64,000 nt of DNA from JAAYDS01 sp012729155 (GCA_036774405.1 DAIPBO010000007.1:62001-126000); one strand, 5' to 3'; shown: positions 26,337 through 36,235, counted from the stretch's first letter. Program-made: numbers and translations. Notes: generated by a model not told the origin, from the letters alone.

Positions 26337-28943
26337 TCAAGCGGGCATAGAGGTCAACTCGACGCACTCTCCCGCGGCAAGACGCACCCCTGGCGCAAAG
26401 TATGCCCAGACGGTGTCGCCCTCGGCCGCCAATTCGCACGTGACCACTTCTGAACCCTTCCTCGCAAGAGCCTCAACGGGCAGCCGCCCGGCTGGAACAC
26501 CTAAACGCTCGAGCCTCAGCTCGCCATAGGCCACCTCGAGGCGCACGCCTTGCGGCCCCTGACGATAGAGTCCCCATGCTCCATCGACCGACCAAAAGCA
26601 GGCCACCCCTCCCTCGCGCTCGACGCGAGGCGCAAACGACAACCAGCCGGGCCCGTACTGCGCGCCGCTGAGGGCCGTCACCAACGACCACGACGCCAGC
26701 GAGCGGGCATAATGGCTGCCGCACTCGAACTCGTTCCAGGGATTGCGTCTGGCGCCGTCGTGTCGTGCTCGCATACCTCTGACGATCGCCAGCCCTTGTT
26801 CGACAAAGCCCTCATAGATTAGATGGGCGGCGACCTGGTACTCGATGCCGCACCACACTTCATCCGAGTACACAAAGGGCAACGCCGGGCGGCCCCCCTT
26901 TGGCCAAGTGCACAACAGCAGCCCTTGCTCATCATTGAGGACATAGATCCGTTGGGGGTTGGCGTGTTCCCAAAAGTCAGTGCGCCAGTTGCACTCAAAC
27001 ACTGCCTTGATAGCACTCTTGATCTGCACGGGGCTGAGCAGGTAGCCCAGGCCCGCCAGATGGGCAAACCACTGACCGATGACCTGATCCGCCAGGCAGC
27101 CCTCGCCATACTGATACTTGGGTGCGTCAGCAGGATCGTACTTTTGCACATAGTACTCGCCATTGAACAGCTCGCGCTCGATGCGCGCCCTGCCCCTCTC
27201 ATAGACACGCTCATACTCGACCGCGTCCGCCTTATGGCCGAGGTGAAGCGCCATTTCAGCCCCAGCTTTGAGCGCCCCGAGGTAGAACGTGCCCATCATC
27301 GTGTTGGGCCCAACGAATTCGATATCGTAGGTGTTATGTTGAACACCCTCCATCACGCCATCGCGGTTGGGGTCCCACTGCTGCCAGGCATACTCCAGAG
27401 CGCGCTTGACGTCAGGCCACAGTCGTCGCAGCCAGGCATCGTCACCACACAGGCGCCAGTCGCGATAGACCTTCATGATGCCGCCCATTTGCCCGTCGGC
27501 AGCGGCGTGAAACTCCCACGGGGGGCTGCCGAGCGGCAGCTGTAGCCGAAAGCCCATGCGGCCGTCTGGGCGCATGTTGTAGCGATAGTCGGCCTCGCGC
27601 AGCGAGCGCTCCAGATCGGGGAACAGAAAGGCCACCGTCTGAGCATAGTTCCAAACATGGGTGCAGCTGCCCTCGCAGCAGCCTGCATCGCCATGGCAGC
27701 CCTCCCAGCCGTAAAACGTGCCATCCTCCAGCCGCAGCACCGTAGGGCTGTGCAGGATGGATGCCTGGCTCGAGACAGCATCGAGGACATAGCTGGGCAG
27801 ATCGGACGCGAACAGGGTATCGTGGAAGCGCATGGTCTCATCATGCAGACGTTCGGCATTGGTCGCATAGTAGCGCGCCACGTCGAGGGCATCGCTCCAT
27901 TGCGAAGCGTAGTAGTTGCGCCATGCGGGCGGCTGCCCGTCCGGCGAGCAAGCACCATCGCCCTCCCAGTACTTGGCCATATTGGGCCAGTGCCACGTGA
28001 TGAGAAACGTCACGGCCCGCGTCTCGCCAGGCGCCAACATGCCCTGAGCGCCGAGCGTGCCTACGTCGCTCAGCCCGAGCGCCGAAGGTCCGTATTCGCG
28101 CTCAGGCAGAGCTCCGGTGGTGCTCAAGTGGTCCCAATAGTCGTGCATCATGTCATACCAGGCACCGCGGAGCCAATGCGTCTGGCAAAAGCCCGGTTCA
28201 CAGGTGGTAGATAGCGCCAGCGTGCCAAATCGCGGCGAGTCCTCGGGCACCGTTGGGTTGGTCAGCAGCAGCGTGCGGAGCCCTTGCGATGTCACCTGAC
28301 GGTTGACGTTGCCGCCCAGACCATTGTCACGGCCTGCCGCGGGCGAGGGATCACCCGTGCCGCCAAAACCGACGGGATTGAGCAGGTTGCCTGCCACAGT
28401 GACGGCCGTTGGGAGCTCTGTGCGGTTGGTCAAGCGATAGGTCAGCACGGCGATGGGCAGCCCCGAGTCGTCGGCGTTCATGGGGATGAACGGGCTATAG
28501 GCCTCGAGCTCGACCTCGACCGGCATGGCGGGATCGCTAAACGACACCCAGGCGAACGGAAACTCGCCCCTGAAGCGCACCTGACGCATATGCGGCAGAC
28601 CTGAGCCATCCAACCGCGTGACGCCAAAGCCAACGCCGCCGAAATGGGTGCGGCCAGAGCCGCTGTACGGCGGCACTGGCGGGCCCTGCAGCACGCGCGT
28701 CACCCCCTCACCACCCTCGGGTTGGGCCCAGAGCGCAAAGAAGGTGTAAGGCAACAGACTGCCCTTGTTAGGTCGATTGTAGATCTCCCAGTCGACGAGA
28801 CTGCCCCTACCAGTAAGCGACACGCAGCCTGTGCCGATGCCACCGAGCGGGAAAGCAATCTCGCGCAGCTGCTCGCCAGAGTAGTCGAGCCGCTTGCGCC
28901 AGTCGTACAACTGATCGCGGGTAAAAAACGCCGCTTTGGTCAT
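26337..28943 (-). CDS. Glycoside hydrolase family 116 (beta-glucosidase/xylosidase type)
   Basis: 868 residues. The N-terminal beta-sandwich carries the family hallmark FPLGGIGTG (residues 31-39) with GRGSLVDWEIYNRP. The (alpha/alpha)6 catalytic barrel has the conserved cysteine-rich GCHGDAGCCEGSCTHVWNY block. A candidate acid/base Asp is in HNTYDIEF, followed by GPNTMMGTFYLGAL. The nucleophile Glu is likely in the cysteine-rich block. GH116 enzymes are retaining beta-glycosidases acting on glucosides, xylosides or glucosylceramide. No signal peptide is visible, so it is probably cytoplasmic and cleaves imported oligosaccharides. AAGGAG precedes ATG 28943. It is preceded by GH127 with a 35-bp gap. 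Confidence 0.88.
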   Translation of the reverse strand: MTKAAFFTRDQLYDWRKRLDYSGEQLREIAFPLGGIGTGCVSLTGRGSLVDWEIYNRPNKGSLLPYTFFALWAQPEGGEGVTRVLQGPPVPPYSGSGRTHFGGVGFGVTRLDGSGLPHMRQVRFRGEFPFAWVSFSDPAMPVEVELEAYSPFIPMNADDSGLPIAVLTYRLTNRTELPTAVTVAGNLLNPVGFGGTGDPSPAAGRDNGLGGNVNRQVTSQGLRTLLLTNPTVPEDSPRFGTLALSTTCEPGFCQTHWLRGAWYDMMHDYWDHLSTTGALPEREYGPSALGLSDVGTLGAQGMLAPGETRAVTFLITWHWPNMAKYWEGDGACSPDGQPPAWRNYYASQWSDALDVARYYATNAERLHDETMRFHDTLFASDLPSYVLDAVSSQASILHSPTVLRLEDGTFYGWEGCHGDAGCCEGSCTHVWNYAQTVAFLFPDLERSLREADYRYNMRPDGRMGFRLQLPLGSPPWEFHAAADGQMGGIMKVYRDWRLCGDDAWLRRLWPDVKRALEYAWQQWDPNRDGVMEGVQHNTYDIEFVGPNTMMGTFYLGALKAGAEMALHLGHKADAVEYERVYERGRARIERELFNGEYYVQKYDPADAPKYQYGEGCLADQVIGQWFAHLAGLGYLLSPVQIKSAIKAVFECNWRTDFWEHANPQRIYVLNDEQGLLLCTWPKGGRPALPFVYSDEVWCGIEYQVAAHLIYEGFVEQGLAIVRGMRARHDGARRNPWNEFECGSHYARSLASWSLVTALSGAQYGPGWLSFAPRVEREGGVACFWSVDGAWGLYRQGPQGVRLEVAYGELRLERLGVPAGRLPVEALARKGSEVVTCELAAEGDTVWAYFAPGVRLAAGECVELTSMPA

Positions 28944-28978
28944 GATGCTGCTCCTTATGGATAGCCGCGTATCGGGCC

Positions 28979-30913
28979 TCAGCACTCGCGCGTCCAGACG
29001 GCCATCTCGCCAGGTGTCCGGTTGGCCCAGGCAAAGTAGGGCACGGCTTTGAGAAGCACGGGCTCGGTGCCCGGTGCGTCAGTTCGATACAGCTCATCAC
29101 CCCAGGCAGCCGTGCTCTCACGCAGCCCTTCTCCGGTGATGGTCACCACCCCACCGGCCAGCTCGGCATCCCAGTCTACGTGCAAAGCGGCATCTCGCGG
29201 CAGCAACAGGCCATACAGCGCTTTGCCGTTATCCACCTCTTCAAAACAGTAAACGACAGGACCACGCTGGAGCGCTACCTTGCCAACCGTTTCACGCGAT
29301 AGAGGGTGCGCACGCAAACGCTCGACTGGCATAGCCAACGAGAGAACCACCGTGTCGCCGCTCTGCCACGTGCGGCGCAAGAGCACATAGCCGTCGCTCA
29401 GTAGAGGCTCGATGGCCACCTCGCGGCCGTTGACGCTGATCTGCATATCACGGCACCAACCCGGGTAGCGCAGCGCTAACGTCCAGTCTGCCGGCCCGTC
29501 GGCTTGAAGACTCAACGTTACGTCGCCCTTCCACGGGTAGGCCGTGGCCTGAGATAGCGCGATGCGCCGCCCTGCCACGGCGAGCTCTGCGGTGCTCTGG
29601 GCGTAGAGGTGCACATAGACGGCGTCCGCAGTCTGCCCATAGATGTACTGCCCCAGTGAAGCGATCAGGCGCGCAATGTTCATCGGGCAGCACGAACAGT
29701 CGTACCATTCCTTGCGCTGTGGCGTCAGATCGGTGCGGTAGCGCAGATCGGGGCGGTACTGCTGATGCTCCCAGTCCATCAACAACGGGTTCGAGTAAAA
29801 GAAGCGGTCGCCAGCCAGAGAAACCCCGCTGATGGTGCCATTGTACAGCGCACGTTCCATCACATCGGCATAGACACCCCTGGGCTCGATCTGCAACATG
29901 CGATGCGCCCAGAGCACGAGCCCGATGGATGCGCAGGTCTCGGCATAGGCCACCTCGTTGGGCAGATCATAGTCCACGGTAAACCGCTCGCCCCAGCTCA
30001 GCGAGCCGATGCCGCCGGTGACGTACATGCGCCGCTGAGTCACATTGTGCCACAGCGTCTTGCAGGCTTCATACAGCGACGCATCGCCCGTCTCGCGGGC
30101 CACATCGGCCATGCCCGAGTAGAGATACATGGCGCGCACAGCGTGGCCTTCAGCCGTAGTCTGCTCGCGCACGGGGAGATGAGCCTGACAATAGTCATAG
30201 CCACCGCCATGATAGTCCTTGACCGGATCCTCGCCGCGGGCCTCAGCCTCAATATCATAGTAGTGAGGCAGCGTGCCGCGCTCGTCGATAAAGAACTTGC
30301 TCAAAGCCAGATAGCGCTCTTCGCCTGTGACCTGATACAATTTGACCAGCGCCAGTTCGATCTCTTCATGCCCAGGATAGCCGCGTTTTCGACCAGGCGC
30401 AGGGCCAAACACGTTGTCAATGTAATCGGCGTAGCGCCTCATGATACCAAGAAAACGGTCTTTGCCCGTGGCCTGGTAGTAGGCGACGGCCGCTTCGATC
30501 AGGTGCCCGGCGCAGTAGAGCTCGTGCCGATCTCGCAGGTTCGTCCAGCGGTTGTCGGGTTCGACTACCTGATAGTGCGAATTGAGGTAGCCATCGTCTC
30601 CCTGCGCCGCGGCCATGAGATCGACGACACTGTCAACCAGAGACTCGAGCTCGCTGTCGGGCACCTTGGTCAGGCTGTAGGCCGCAGCTTCAATCCATTT
30701 GGCTACGTCCGAGTCCCAGAAGATATGTGGGGGATTCGGATCCCCCGGTCTCCACTCAAGCTTGAGCGCGTCGATCCGACCTGTCTCGCTGCAGCGCTGG
30801 TACTCGAGGGGAATGGTAACGCGGCGGTTCACCTCGAGCCGCTGGGCCCAGAAACCACCCTCGATACCCACCTGCTTTAAGGGAACCGGTCGCAAGTTGG
30901 CTGGCTGTCCCAT
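28979..30913 (-). CDS. Glycoside hydrolase family 127 (beta-L-arabinofuranosidase, DUF1680)
   Basis: 644 residues. In the bifidobacterial type enzyme the zinc-thiolate centre uses one Glu and three Cys, with a Cys nucleophile. Here the matching residues are Glu325 and Cys327 (AYAETCA) and Cys408-Cys409 (DCSCCPMNIAR), with acid/base Glu309 in SWGERF; the 16-residue Glu-Glu spacing is the same. It removes beta-L-arabinofuranosyl residues from plant hydroxyproline-rich glycans or arabinans. No signal peptide. ATG 30913 has GGGAGG 9 bases upstream; the longer frame to 31096 runs into uvrA and its promoter. First gene of the operon. Confidence 0.9.
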   Translation of the reverse strand: MGQPANLRPVPLKQVGIEGGFWAQRLEVNRRVTIPLEYQRCSETGRIDALKLEWRPGDPNPPHIFWDSDVAKWIEAAAYSLTKVPDSELESLVDSVVDLMAAAQGDDGYLNSHYQVVEPDNRWTNLRDRHELYCAGHLIEAAVAYYQATGKDRFLGIMRRYADYIDNVFGPAPGRKRGYPGHEEIELALVKLYQVTGEERYLALSKFFIDERGTLPHYYDIEAEARGEDPVKDYHGGGYDYCQAHLPVREQTTAEGHAVRAMYLYSGMADVARETGDASLYEACKTLWHNVTQRRMYVTGGIGSLSWGERFTVDYDLPNEVAYAETCASIGLVLWAHRMLQIEPRGVYADVMERALYNGTISGVSLAGDRFFYSNPLLMDWEHQQYRPDLRYRTDLTPQRKEWYDCSCCPMNIARLIASLGQYIYGQTADAVYVHLYAQSTAELAVAGRRIALSQATAYPWKGDVTLSLQADGPADWTLALRYPGWCRDMQISVNGREVAIEPLLSDGYVLLRRTWQSGDTVVLSLAMPVERLRAHPLSRETVGKVALQRGPVVYCFEEVDNGKALYGLLLPRDAALHVDWDAELAGGVVTITGEGLRESTAAWGDELYRTDAPGTEPVLLKAVPYFAWANRTPGEMAVWTREC

Positions 30914-30946
30914 GATCTCTCGCCTCCCTGTCAGTCGTTCGGGTAG

Positions 30947-30975
30947 ATGGTATGCGCTGCTGAGCTTTGCCGCAA
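30947..30975 (-). promoter_or_regulatory. Promoter of the GH127-GH116-oxidoreductase operon
   Basis: Minus strand TTGCGG (30975-30970), 17 bp, TACCAT (30952-30947). It is back to back with the uvrA promoter. Confidence 0.5.
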
Positions 30976-30983
30976 GCAATGCC

Positions 30984-31012
30984 TTGCTGTAGACACAGAG
31001 TGGTGCTAGAAT
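30984..31012 (+). promoter_or_regulatory. Promoter of uvrA
   Basis: TTGCTG (30984-30989), 17 bp, TAGAAT (31007-31012). Transcription should begin near 31019, inside a palindrome that may be an operator. Confidence 0.6.
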
Positions 31013-31014
31013 GA

Positions 31015-31026
31015 GAACAAACATTC
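31015..31026. promoter_or_regulatory. Possible LexA-type (SOS) operator at uvrA
   Basis: GAAC-AAAC-ATTC is one mismatch from the Gram-positive LexA core GAACNNNNGTTC and sits on the predicted uvrA start site. uvrA is a classical SOS gene, which makes this plausible, but there is only one site and no lexA in view. Confidence 0.35.
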
Positions 31027-31045
31027 TATCCCCTTGCGAGGCATG

Positions 31046-33922
31046 ATGGACCCCGACTGCATCACTATTCGCGGTGCTCGCGAGCACAACCTGCAAGACC
31101 TCGACGTTAGCATTCCGCGAAACCGGCTGGTTGTGATCACCGGCGTATCGGGCAGCGGCAAGTCATCTTTGGCCTTTGACACACTCTATGCCGAGGGCCA
31201 GAGACGCTATGTCGAATCCCTCTCGGCCTATGCTCGTCAGTTCATCGCCCAGATGGAAAAACCCAAGGTCGACTATATCGGCGGATTGAGCCCCGCTATC
31301 GCCATCGAGCAAAAGGCCACGAGCCGTAACCCACGCTCGACGGTGGCCACCGTGACTGAGATCTATGACTATTTGCGAGTGCTCTATGCACGTGTGGGGA
31401 CGCCTCACTGCCCGCAGTGCGGCCGCGAGGTCAGCGCGCAGTCGACGCAAGAGATCGTCGCCCAAGTGGCAGCGCTCGCGCCTGGGCAGCGTCTGCAGTT
31501 GCTGGCCCCTCTGGCGCGCAACCGCAAGGGGGCCTTTCATGATGTGCTCAGCGATGCCAAGACACAAGGCTATGCTCGTGCTCGCATCGACGGCCAAGTC
31601 TACGAGCTCGAGGCATACCCCAAGCTCGACAAGAACCAACGGCACAACATCGAGCTAGTCATCGACCGACTGACGGTGCCAGACGACGCTGCCACGCGCG
31701 ATGACTTTGTGGCGCGACTGGCAGACTCGGTCGAGACGGCGCTCCAAGCTGGCGAGGGCATCGTCATCGTCGACCGTGGTGATGACACCGAGTGGATGCT
31801 GTCGGATCAGAACGCCTGCCCTCATTGCGGCATCAGCTTTCCCCGTTTGGGCCCCGCGATGTTCAGCTTTAACTCGCCCTTGGGGATGTGCCCCGAGTGC
31901 AACGGTCTGGGCACTCGGCGCGAATTCGATCCCGCGCTGTTTGTCGTCGGCGAGCTATCGCTTAACGATGGCGGCATGCGCCCATGGGGCGAGCTGCGGA
32001 AAAAGCGCGGCACAGGGATGTACATGGCCGCCGAGCAGATCACCAAGCACTTTGGCGCCGACATGGACACGCCCTGGGAGCATCTGCCAGAGGCGTGCCA
32101 AGAGGCGCTGCTATACGGTGGCATCGAGGTGGCGTTTACGTGGGAGAACCGCCGTTCGCACGGTGAGTATCATGACATCTTTGAGGGCGAATACAACGCC
32201 GTGCGCCGGCGCTATCGCCAGACCCAGTCTGAGGGCATGAAGCGCTGGTACGAACAGTTCATGAGCGAGTTGCCCTGCTCGACCTGCCATGGGCACAGGC
32301 TGCGTCCCGAGAGCGCGGCCGTCACTGTGGGTGGGCACACGCTGATTGAGGTAACTTCATGGAGCATTCTGCGCGCGCTAGACTGGGTCGCACAATTGAT
32401 GGACGCGCAGAGCGGTGCGACGGTGCTCAACGAGGAGCAGCAGCAGATCGCAGCCGAGGTGCTCAAAGAGATCAAAGCGCGGCTGGAGTTCTTGCTGAAC
32501 GTGGGCCTGCACTATCTGACGCTGGATCGCCCTGCCCCCACCCTGTCAGGCGGCGAAGGGCAGCGCATCCGTCTCGCCAGCCAGATAGGGTGCGGCCTGG
32601 TGGGCGTGCTCTACATCCTCGATGAGCCCAGCATCGGGCTGCACCAGCGCGACAATCGCCGCCTGCTCGACACGCTGCAGCAGCTGCGAGACCTGGGCAA
32701 CACCGTCGTTGTGGTCGAGCACGATGAAGAGACGATGCGCTCGGCCGACTATCTCATCGATCTGGGACCAGGCGCGGGCGCCCAGGGCGGCAGACTGGTG
32801 GCCGCCGGCACCCCTGAGCAGGTAGCGTCCAATCCTGTATCGCTCACGGGCCAGTATTTGCGCCACGAACTGCGAGTGTCGTCTCCGACGAGCCAGCGAC
32901 GATCGCCCAACTCGCAGTGGTTGACTATCCGTGGGGCGGCCCAGCATAACCTGCGTGATATCGACGTACGGTTTCCGCTGGGGCTGCTGACGTGCATTAC
33001 CGGCGTCTCGGGCAGCGGCAAATCCTCGCTGGTGTCTCAGACACTCTATCCCGCCCTGGCCCACCACCTGCATCGCAGCCAGATACCGGTTGGGAAGCAC
33101 CGCTGCATCGAGGGGCTCGAACATGTCGACAAAGTGATCAGCATCACCCAATCCCCCATCGGGCGTACGCCCCGCTCGAACCCGGCCACCTATGTCGATG
33201 CTATGGGCGCGATCCGCGAGCTCTTTGCCAGAACCGGTGAGGCACGCGCCAGGGGCTATGGCCCGGGCCGCTTCTCATTCAACGTCAAGGGCGGTCGCTG
33301 TGAGGCCTGCCAGGGCTACGGTCTGCGGCGCGTCGAGATGCACTTTTTGCCCGACGTGTGGGTCACCTGCAGCGTATGCCGAGGCATGCGGTTCAACCGC
33401 GAGACGCTGCAGATCCGTTGGAAGGGCAAGAGCATCGCCGACGTGCTCGACATGGACGTAGATCAGGCCTTGGGCTTCTTCGGGGCGATCCCCAGGATCA
33501 GCCGCATCTTGCAGACACTGTCGGATGTGGGGTTGGGCTATGTCAAGTTGGGGCAGAGCGCCACAACACTCTCGGGGGGCGAGGCACAGCGCGTCAAGCT
33601 CGCCAAAGAGCTCGCTCGCCAGTCTACCGGCGACACACTGTACATTCTAGATGAGCCCACCACTGGACTGCACTTTGCCGACATCCAGCACTTGTTGGAC
33701 GTGTTGCACCGACTGACAGACGCAGGCAACACCGTGCTGGTCATCGAGCACAACCTGGATGTAATCAAGACTGCTGACTGGATCATTGACATGGGCCCCG
33801 AAGGCGGCGACGAGGGAGGGGTGGTCATCGCCGAGGGCTCGCCCGAAGAGGTGGCAATGATCACGAGCTCACACACAGGGAGCTTTTTGCGCCAGGTGCT
33901 GGCAGAGCAGATCGCTACCTAG
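31046..33922 (+). CDS. uvrA: Excinuclease ABC subunit A
   Basis: 958 residues. It is the damage-recognition ATPase of nucleotide excision repair and loads UvrB on lesions. Two ABC ATPase modules are present: Walker A GVSGSGKSSLAFDTLYAEGQ near residue 32 and GVSGSGKSSLVSQTLYPAL near residue 655. Both signature motifs are seen (LSGGEGQRIRLA and LSGGEAQRVKLA), as are the D-loops LDEPSIGLHQ and LDEPTTGLH. CxxC zinc knuckles are visible (CPQC, CPHC with CPEC, and CEAC with CSVC). ATG 31046 is preferred to 31043 because the GAGG site is only one base from the latter. A strong hairpin follows the gene. Confidence 0.97.
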   Translation: MDPDCITIRGAREHNLQDLDVSIPRNRLVVITGVSGSGKSSLAFDTLYAEGQRRYVESLSAYARQFIAQMEKPKVDYIGGLSPAIAIEQKATSRNPRSTVATVTEIYDYLRVLYARVGTPHCPQCGREVSAQSTQEIVAQVAALAPGQRLQLLAPLARNRKGAFHDVLSDAKTQGYARARIDGQVYELEAYPKLDKNQRHNIELVIDRLTVPDDAATRDDFVARLADSVETALQAGEGIVIVDRGDDTEWMLSDQNACPHCGISFPRLGPAMFSFNSPLGMCPECNGLGTRREFDPALFVVGELSLNDGGMRPWGELRKKRGTGMYMAAEQITKHFGADMDTPWEHLPEACQEALLYGGIEVAFTWENRRSHGEYHDIFEGEYNAVRRRYRQTQSEGMKRWYEQFMSELPCSTCHGHRLRPESAAVTVGGHTLIEVTSWSILRALDWVAQLMDAQSGATVLNEEQQQIAAEVLKEIKARLEFLLNVGLHYLTLDRPAPTLSGGEGQRIRLASQIGCGLVGVLYILDEPSIGLHQRDNRRLLDTLQQLRDLGNTVVVVEHDEETMRSADYLIDLGPGAGAQGGRLVAAGTPEQVASNPVSLTGQYLRHELRVSSPTSQRRSPNSQWLTIRGAAQHNLRDIDVRFPLGLLTCITGVSGSGKSSLVSQTLYPALAHHLHRSQIPVGKHRCIEGLEHVDKVISITQSPIGRTPRSNPATYVDAMGAIRELFARTGEARARGYGPGRFSFNVKGGRCEACQGYGLRRVEMHFLPDVWVTCSVCRGMRFNRETLQIRWKGKSIADVLDMDVDQALGFFGAIPRISRILQTLSDVGLGYVKLGQSATTLSGGEAQRVKLAKELARQSTGDTLYILDEPTTGLHFADIQHLLDVLHRLTDAGNTVLVIEHNLDVIKTADWIIDMGPEGGDEGGVVIAEGSPEEVAMITSSHTGSFLRQVLAEQIAT

Positions 33923-33962
33923 CCGTGCAGACAATGTGATGCCTGCGACAGGCACACAAGAC

Positions 33963-33990
33963 ACAGGGGAGGCGAAAGCGCCTCCCCTGT
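33963..33990. terminator. Bidirectional hairpin between uvrA and the EF-G gene
   Basis: A 12-bp stem (33963-33974 with 33979-33990), loop AAAG, then TTTG on the plus side. It lies between two convergent genes. Confidence 0.7.
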
Positions 33991-34012
33991 TTGCTCGTCA
34001 GCCCCGGCCAGA

Positions 34013-36076
34013 TCAGGCCACGTTGGCCCGCACCTGGCGCGCAGTCTCTTCATTGGTAGGCTGATAGTGCGAGAACTCCATACTAAAGGTGCCACGCCCT
34101 TGCGTGTTCGAGCGCAGCGTAGTGGCATAGCCAAACATGCGCGCCAGCGGCACGTTGGCCGTAATGCTCTGTACGCCCGCGCCGCGCGAATCGATACCGC
34201 TCACTGTGGCAGCGCGCGATGAGAGGTCGCCGATGATCTCGCCGGTATACTCTTGCGGCGCCGTCACCTCAACCCGCATGATCGGCTCAAGCAGCACCGG
34301 TCCACCCTTCATGATCGCCTCGCGCAGGGCGAAAGCACCCGCCATGAAAAAGGCGCGCTCGTTCGAGTCGACTTCGTGATACTTGCCGTCTACAAGAGAG
34401 ACCTTGATGTCGACCACCGGCTGTTTGGCGAACGGGCCCTCTTGCAGAGCATCGAGGATGCCCTTTTCGACGGCTGGGATGTACTCCTTGGGCACCGACC
34501 CGCCGACAATCTTGTTCTCAAAGCTAAAACCTGAGCCCTCAGACAGCGGCTCGACATCGAGGACTACAACGGCGAACTGCCCGCGTCCCCCTGACTGCTT
34601 GACCAGCCTCCCCTCGACACGCACTGGGCGCGTTAGCGTCTCGCAGTAGGCAACCTGCGGCGCCCCCACAACGGCTTCGACGCCAAACTCACGACGCAGA
34701 CGATCAACGGCGACCTCGAGGTGCAACTCGCCCATGCCGGCGATGGTCGTCTCCTCAGTCTGCTCGTTGGTTCGTACATAGAGCGTCGGGTCCTCTTCTG
34801 AGAGGCGCTGCAGGGCCACCGAGAGCTTTTCCGCGGCACCCTGGTCTTTGGGGTGAATCGCGATCTCGATCACCGGCGTGGGGAACGATATCTGCTCAAG
34901 GACAACGGGATAGTCTGCATCGCACAGCGTCTGGCCCGTCTTGGCCTCGCGGAAAGCCAATACGGCGCCAATGTCACCAGCAGAAAGCTCGTCGATCTCA
35001 TCGCGTCGGTCGGCGTACATGCGCACCAAGCGGCCAACCCGCTCACGCCGGCCGGTGGAGCTGTTATAGATCGAGTCTCCCCGTCGAATGGTGCCCGAGT
35101 AGACCCGCAGGAACGAGACCTTGCCCACATACGGATCAGTCATGATCTTAAAGATGAGAGCCGCGGCCGGTGCGTGTGAGTCTGGCGGGCACTCGACACG
35201 CTCGCCGCTTTGGAGCGTCTCGGCTGTCATGGGCTCCACATCACGTGGCGAAGGAAGATAGGCCACAATCGCGTCGAGCACTGGCTGCACGCCGACGTTC
35301 TTGAGCGACGAGCCACACAGCACCGGCACTGCCTGGCCCTGAATGGTTAGCCGACGCAGAGTTCCCCTAAGCGTGTCGCTGTCCAGCTCATGCCCCTCCA
35401 GGTAGGCTAAAGCGGTATCATCGTCGACATCCGCAATGGCTTCGATCATCGCCTCACGGCGCCGCTCTGACTCAGCGAGCAACGTAGCAGGAATCTCGCG
35501 CACCTCGAACGTGCCGTCCTGCGAATAGTACAGCGCCTTCATCTCCAACAGATCGATCGTGCCCTGGAAGTTGGCGTCAGTACCGATGGGCATCTGCAGA
35601 ACCACGGGATTGGCGTTGAGACGCTTACGCATCATCGCCACCGTACGATCGAGATCGGCGCCGACGCGGTCGATCTTGTTGGCGAACGCAATTCTTGGCA
35701 CGCCATAGCGATCGGCCTGACGCCACACTGTCTCAGACTGCGGCTCTACGCCGGCCACCCCATCAAAAACCACCACACCGCCATCGAGCACACGCAACGC
35801 CCGCTGAACCTCGGACGTAAAGTCGATATGCCCAGGCGTGTCGATGACGTTGATCTGGTGTCCACGCCAGTTGCACGTCACAGCTGCGGATTGGATAGTG
35901 ATGCCGCGCTCTCGCTCTTGAGCCATGAAATCGGTCACGGTGTTGCCGTCGTCGACATTGCCCAGCCGATGGATCTGCCCCGTATGGAGCAAGATTCGCT
36001 CAGTGGTCGTCGTTTTGCCCGCGTCGATGTGCGCAATGATGCCTATATTGCGTAGCTTGTCGATGTCATTACCCAT
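34013..36076 (-). CDS. fusA: Elongation factor G (paralogue-type)
   Basis: 687 residues. The translocase GTPase has all five domains. G1 is HIDAGKTTTTERIL near 16-29, G2 ERERGITI, G3 DTPGHIDF and G4 NKID. Domain IV is present (RGQFAVVVLD, SGFSFENKIVGG, VDSNERAFFMAG) and the C terminus ends TNEETARQVRANVA. The switch stretch GNVDDGNTVTDFM resembles the EF-G-2 subfamily more than the str-operon EF-G, which usually has a GAATMDWM-like sequence there. The gene is not beside rpsL, rpsG or tuf, so it may be a second copy. ATG 36076 is used; the frame extends to 36130 without a better start. Its leader is about 150 nt. Confidence 0.93.
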   Translation of the reverse strand: MGNDIDKLRNIGIIAHIDAGKTTTTERILLHTGQIHRLGNVDDGNTVTDFMAQERERGITIQSAAVTCNWRGHQINVIDTPGHIDFTSEVQRALRVLDGGVVVFDGVAGVEPQSETVWRQADRYGVPRIAFANKIDRVGADLDRTVAMMRKRLNANPVVLQMPIGTDANFQGTIDLLEMKALYYSQDGTFEVREIPATLLAESERRREAMIEAIADVDDDTALAYLEGHELDSDTLRGTLRRLTIQGQAVPVLCGSSLKNVGVQPVLDAIVAYLPSPRDVEPMTAETLQSGERVECPPDSHAPAAALIFKIMTDPYVGKVSFLRVYSGTIRRGDSIYNSSTGRRERVGRLVRMYADRRDEIDELSAGDIGAVLAFREAKTGQTLCDADYPVVLEQISFPTPVIEIAIHPKDQGAAEKLSVALQRLSEEDPTLYVRTNEQTEETTIAGMGELHLEVAVDRLRREFGVEAVVGAPQVAYCETLTRPVRVEGRLVKQSGGRGQFAVVVLDVEPLSEGSGFSFENKIVGGSVPKEYIPAVEKGILDALQEGPFAKQPVVDIKVSLVDGKYHEVDSNERAFFMAGAFALREAIMKGGPVLLEPIMRVEVTAPQEYTGEIIGDLSSRAATVSGIDSRGAGVQSITANVPLARMFGYATTLRSNTQGRGTFSMEFSHYQPTNEETARQVRANVA

Positions 36077-36235
36077 GTCTAGTGGAACCCCCAACAATAG
36101 TCTGCGCCAAGGCCCGGGCCCTGGGCACATAAAAGCGACGGACGTCTCTCAGCGCATCATGCGCCCTAGCCCAGAGACGCTACCGCCGCATCTTTGCTTC
36201 TATGGCCAAGCGCTTGCTCGGCTCATAACCTTTCG

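Noticed and set aside
30914..31096. Extension of the GH127 gene to 31096
   Set aside because: It would run through both divergent promoters and into uvrA; ATG 30913 has GGGAGG.
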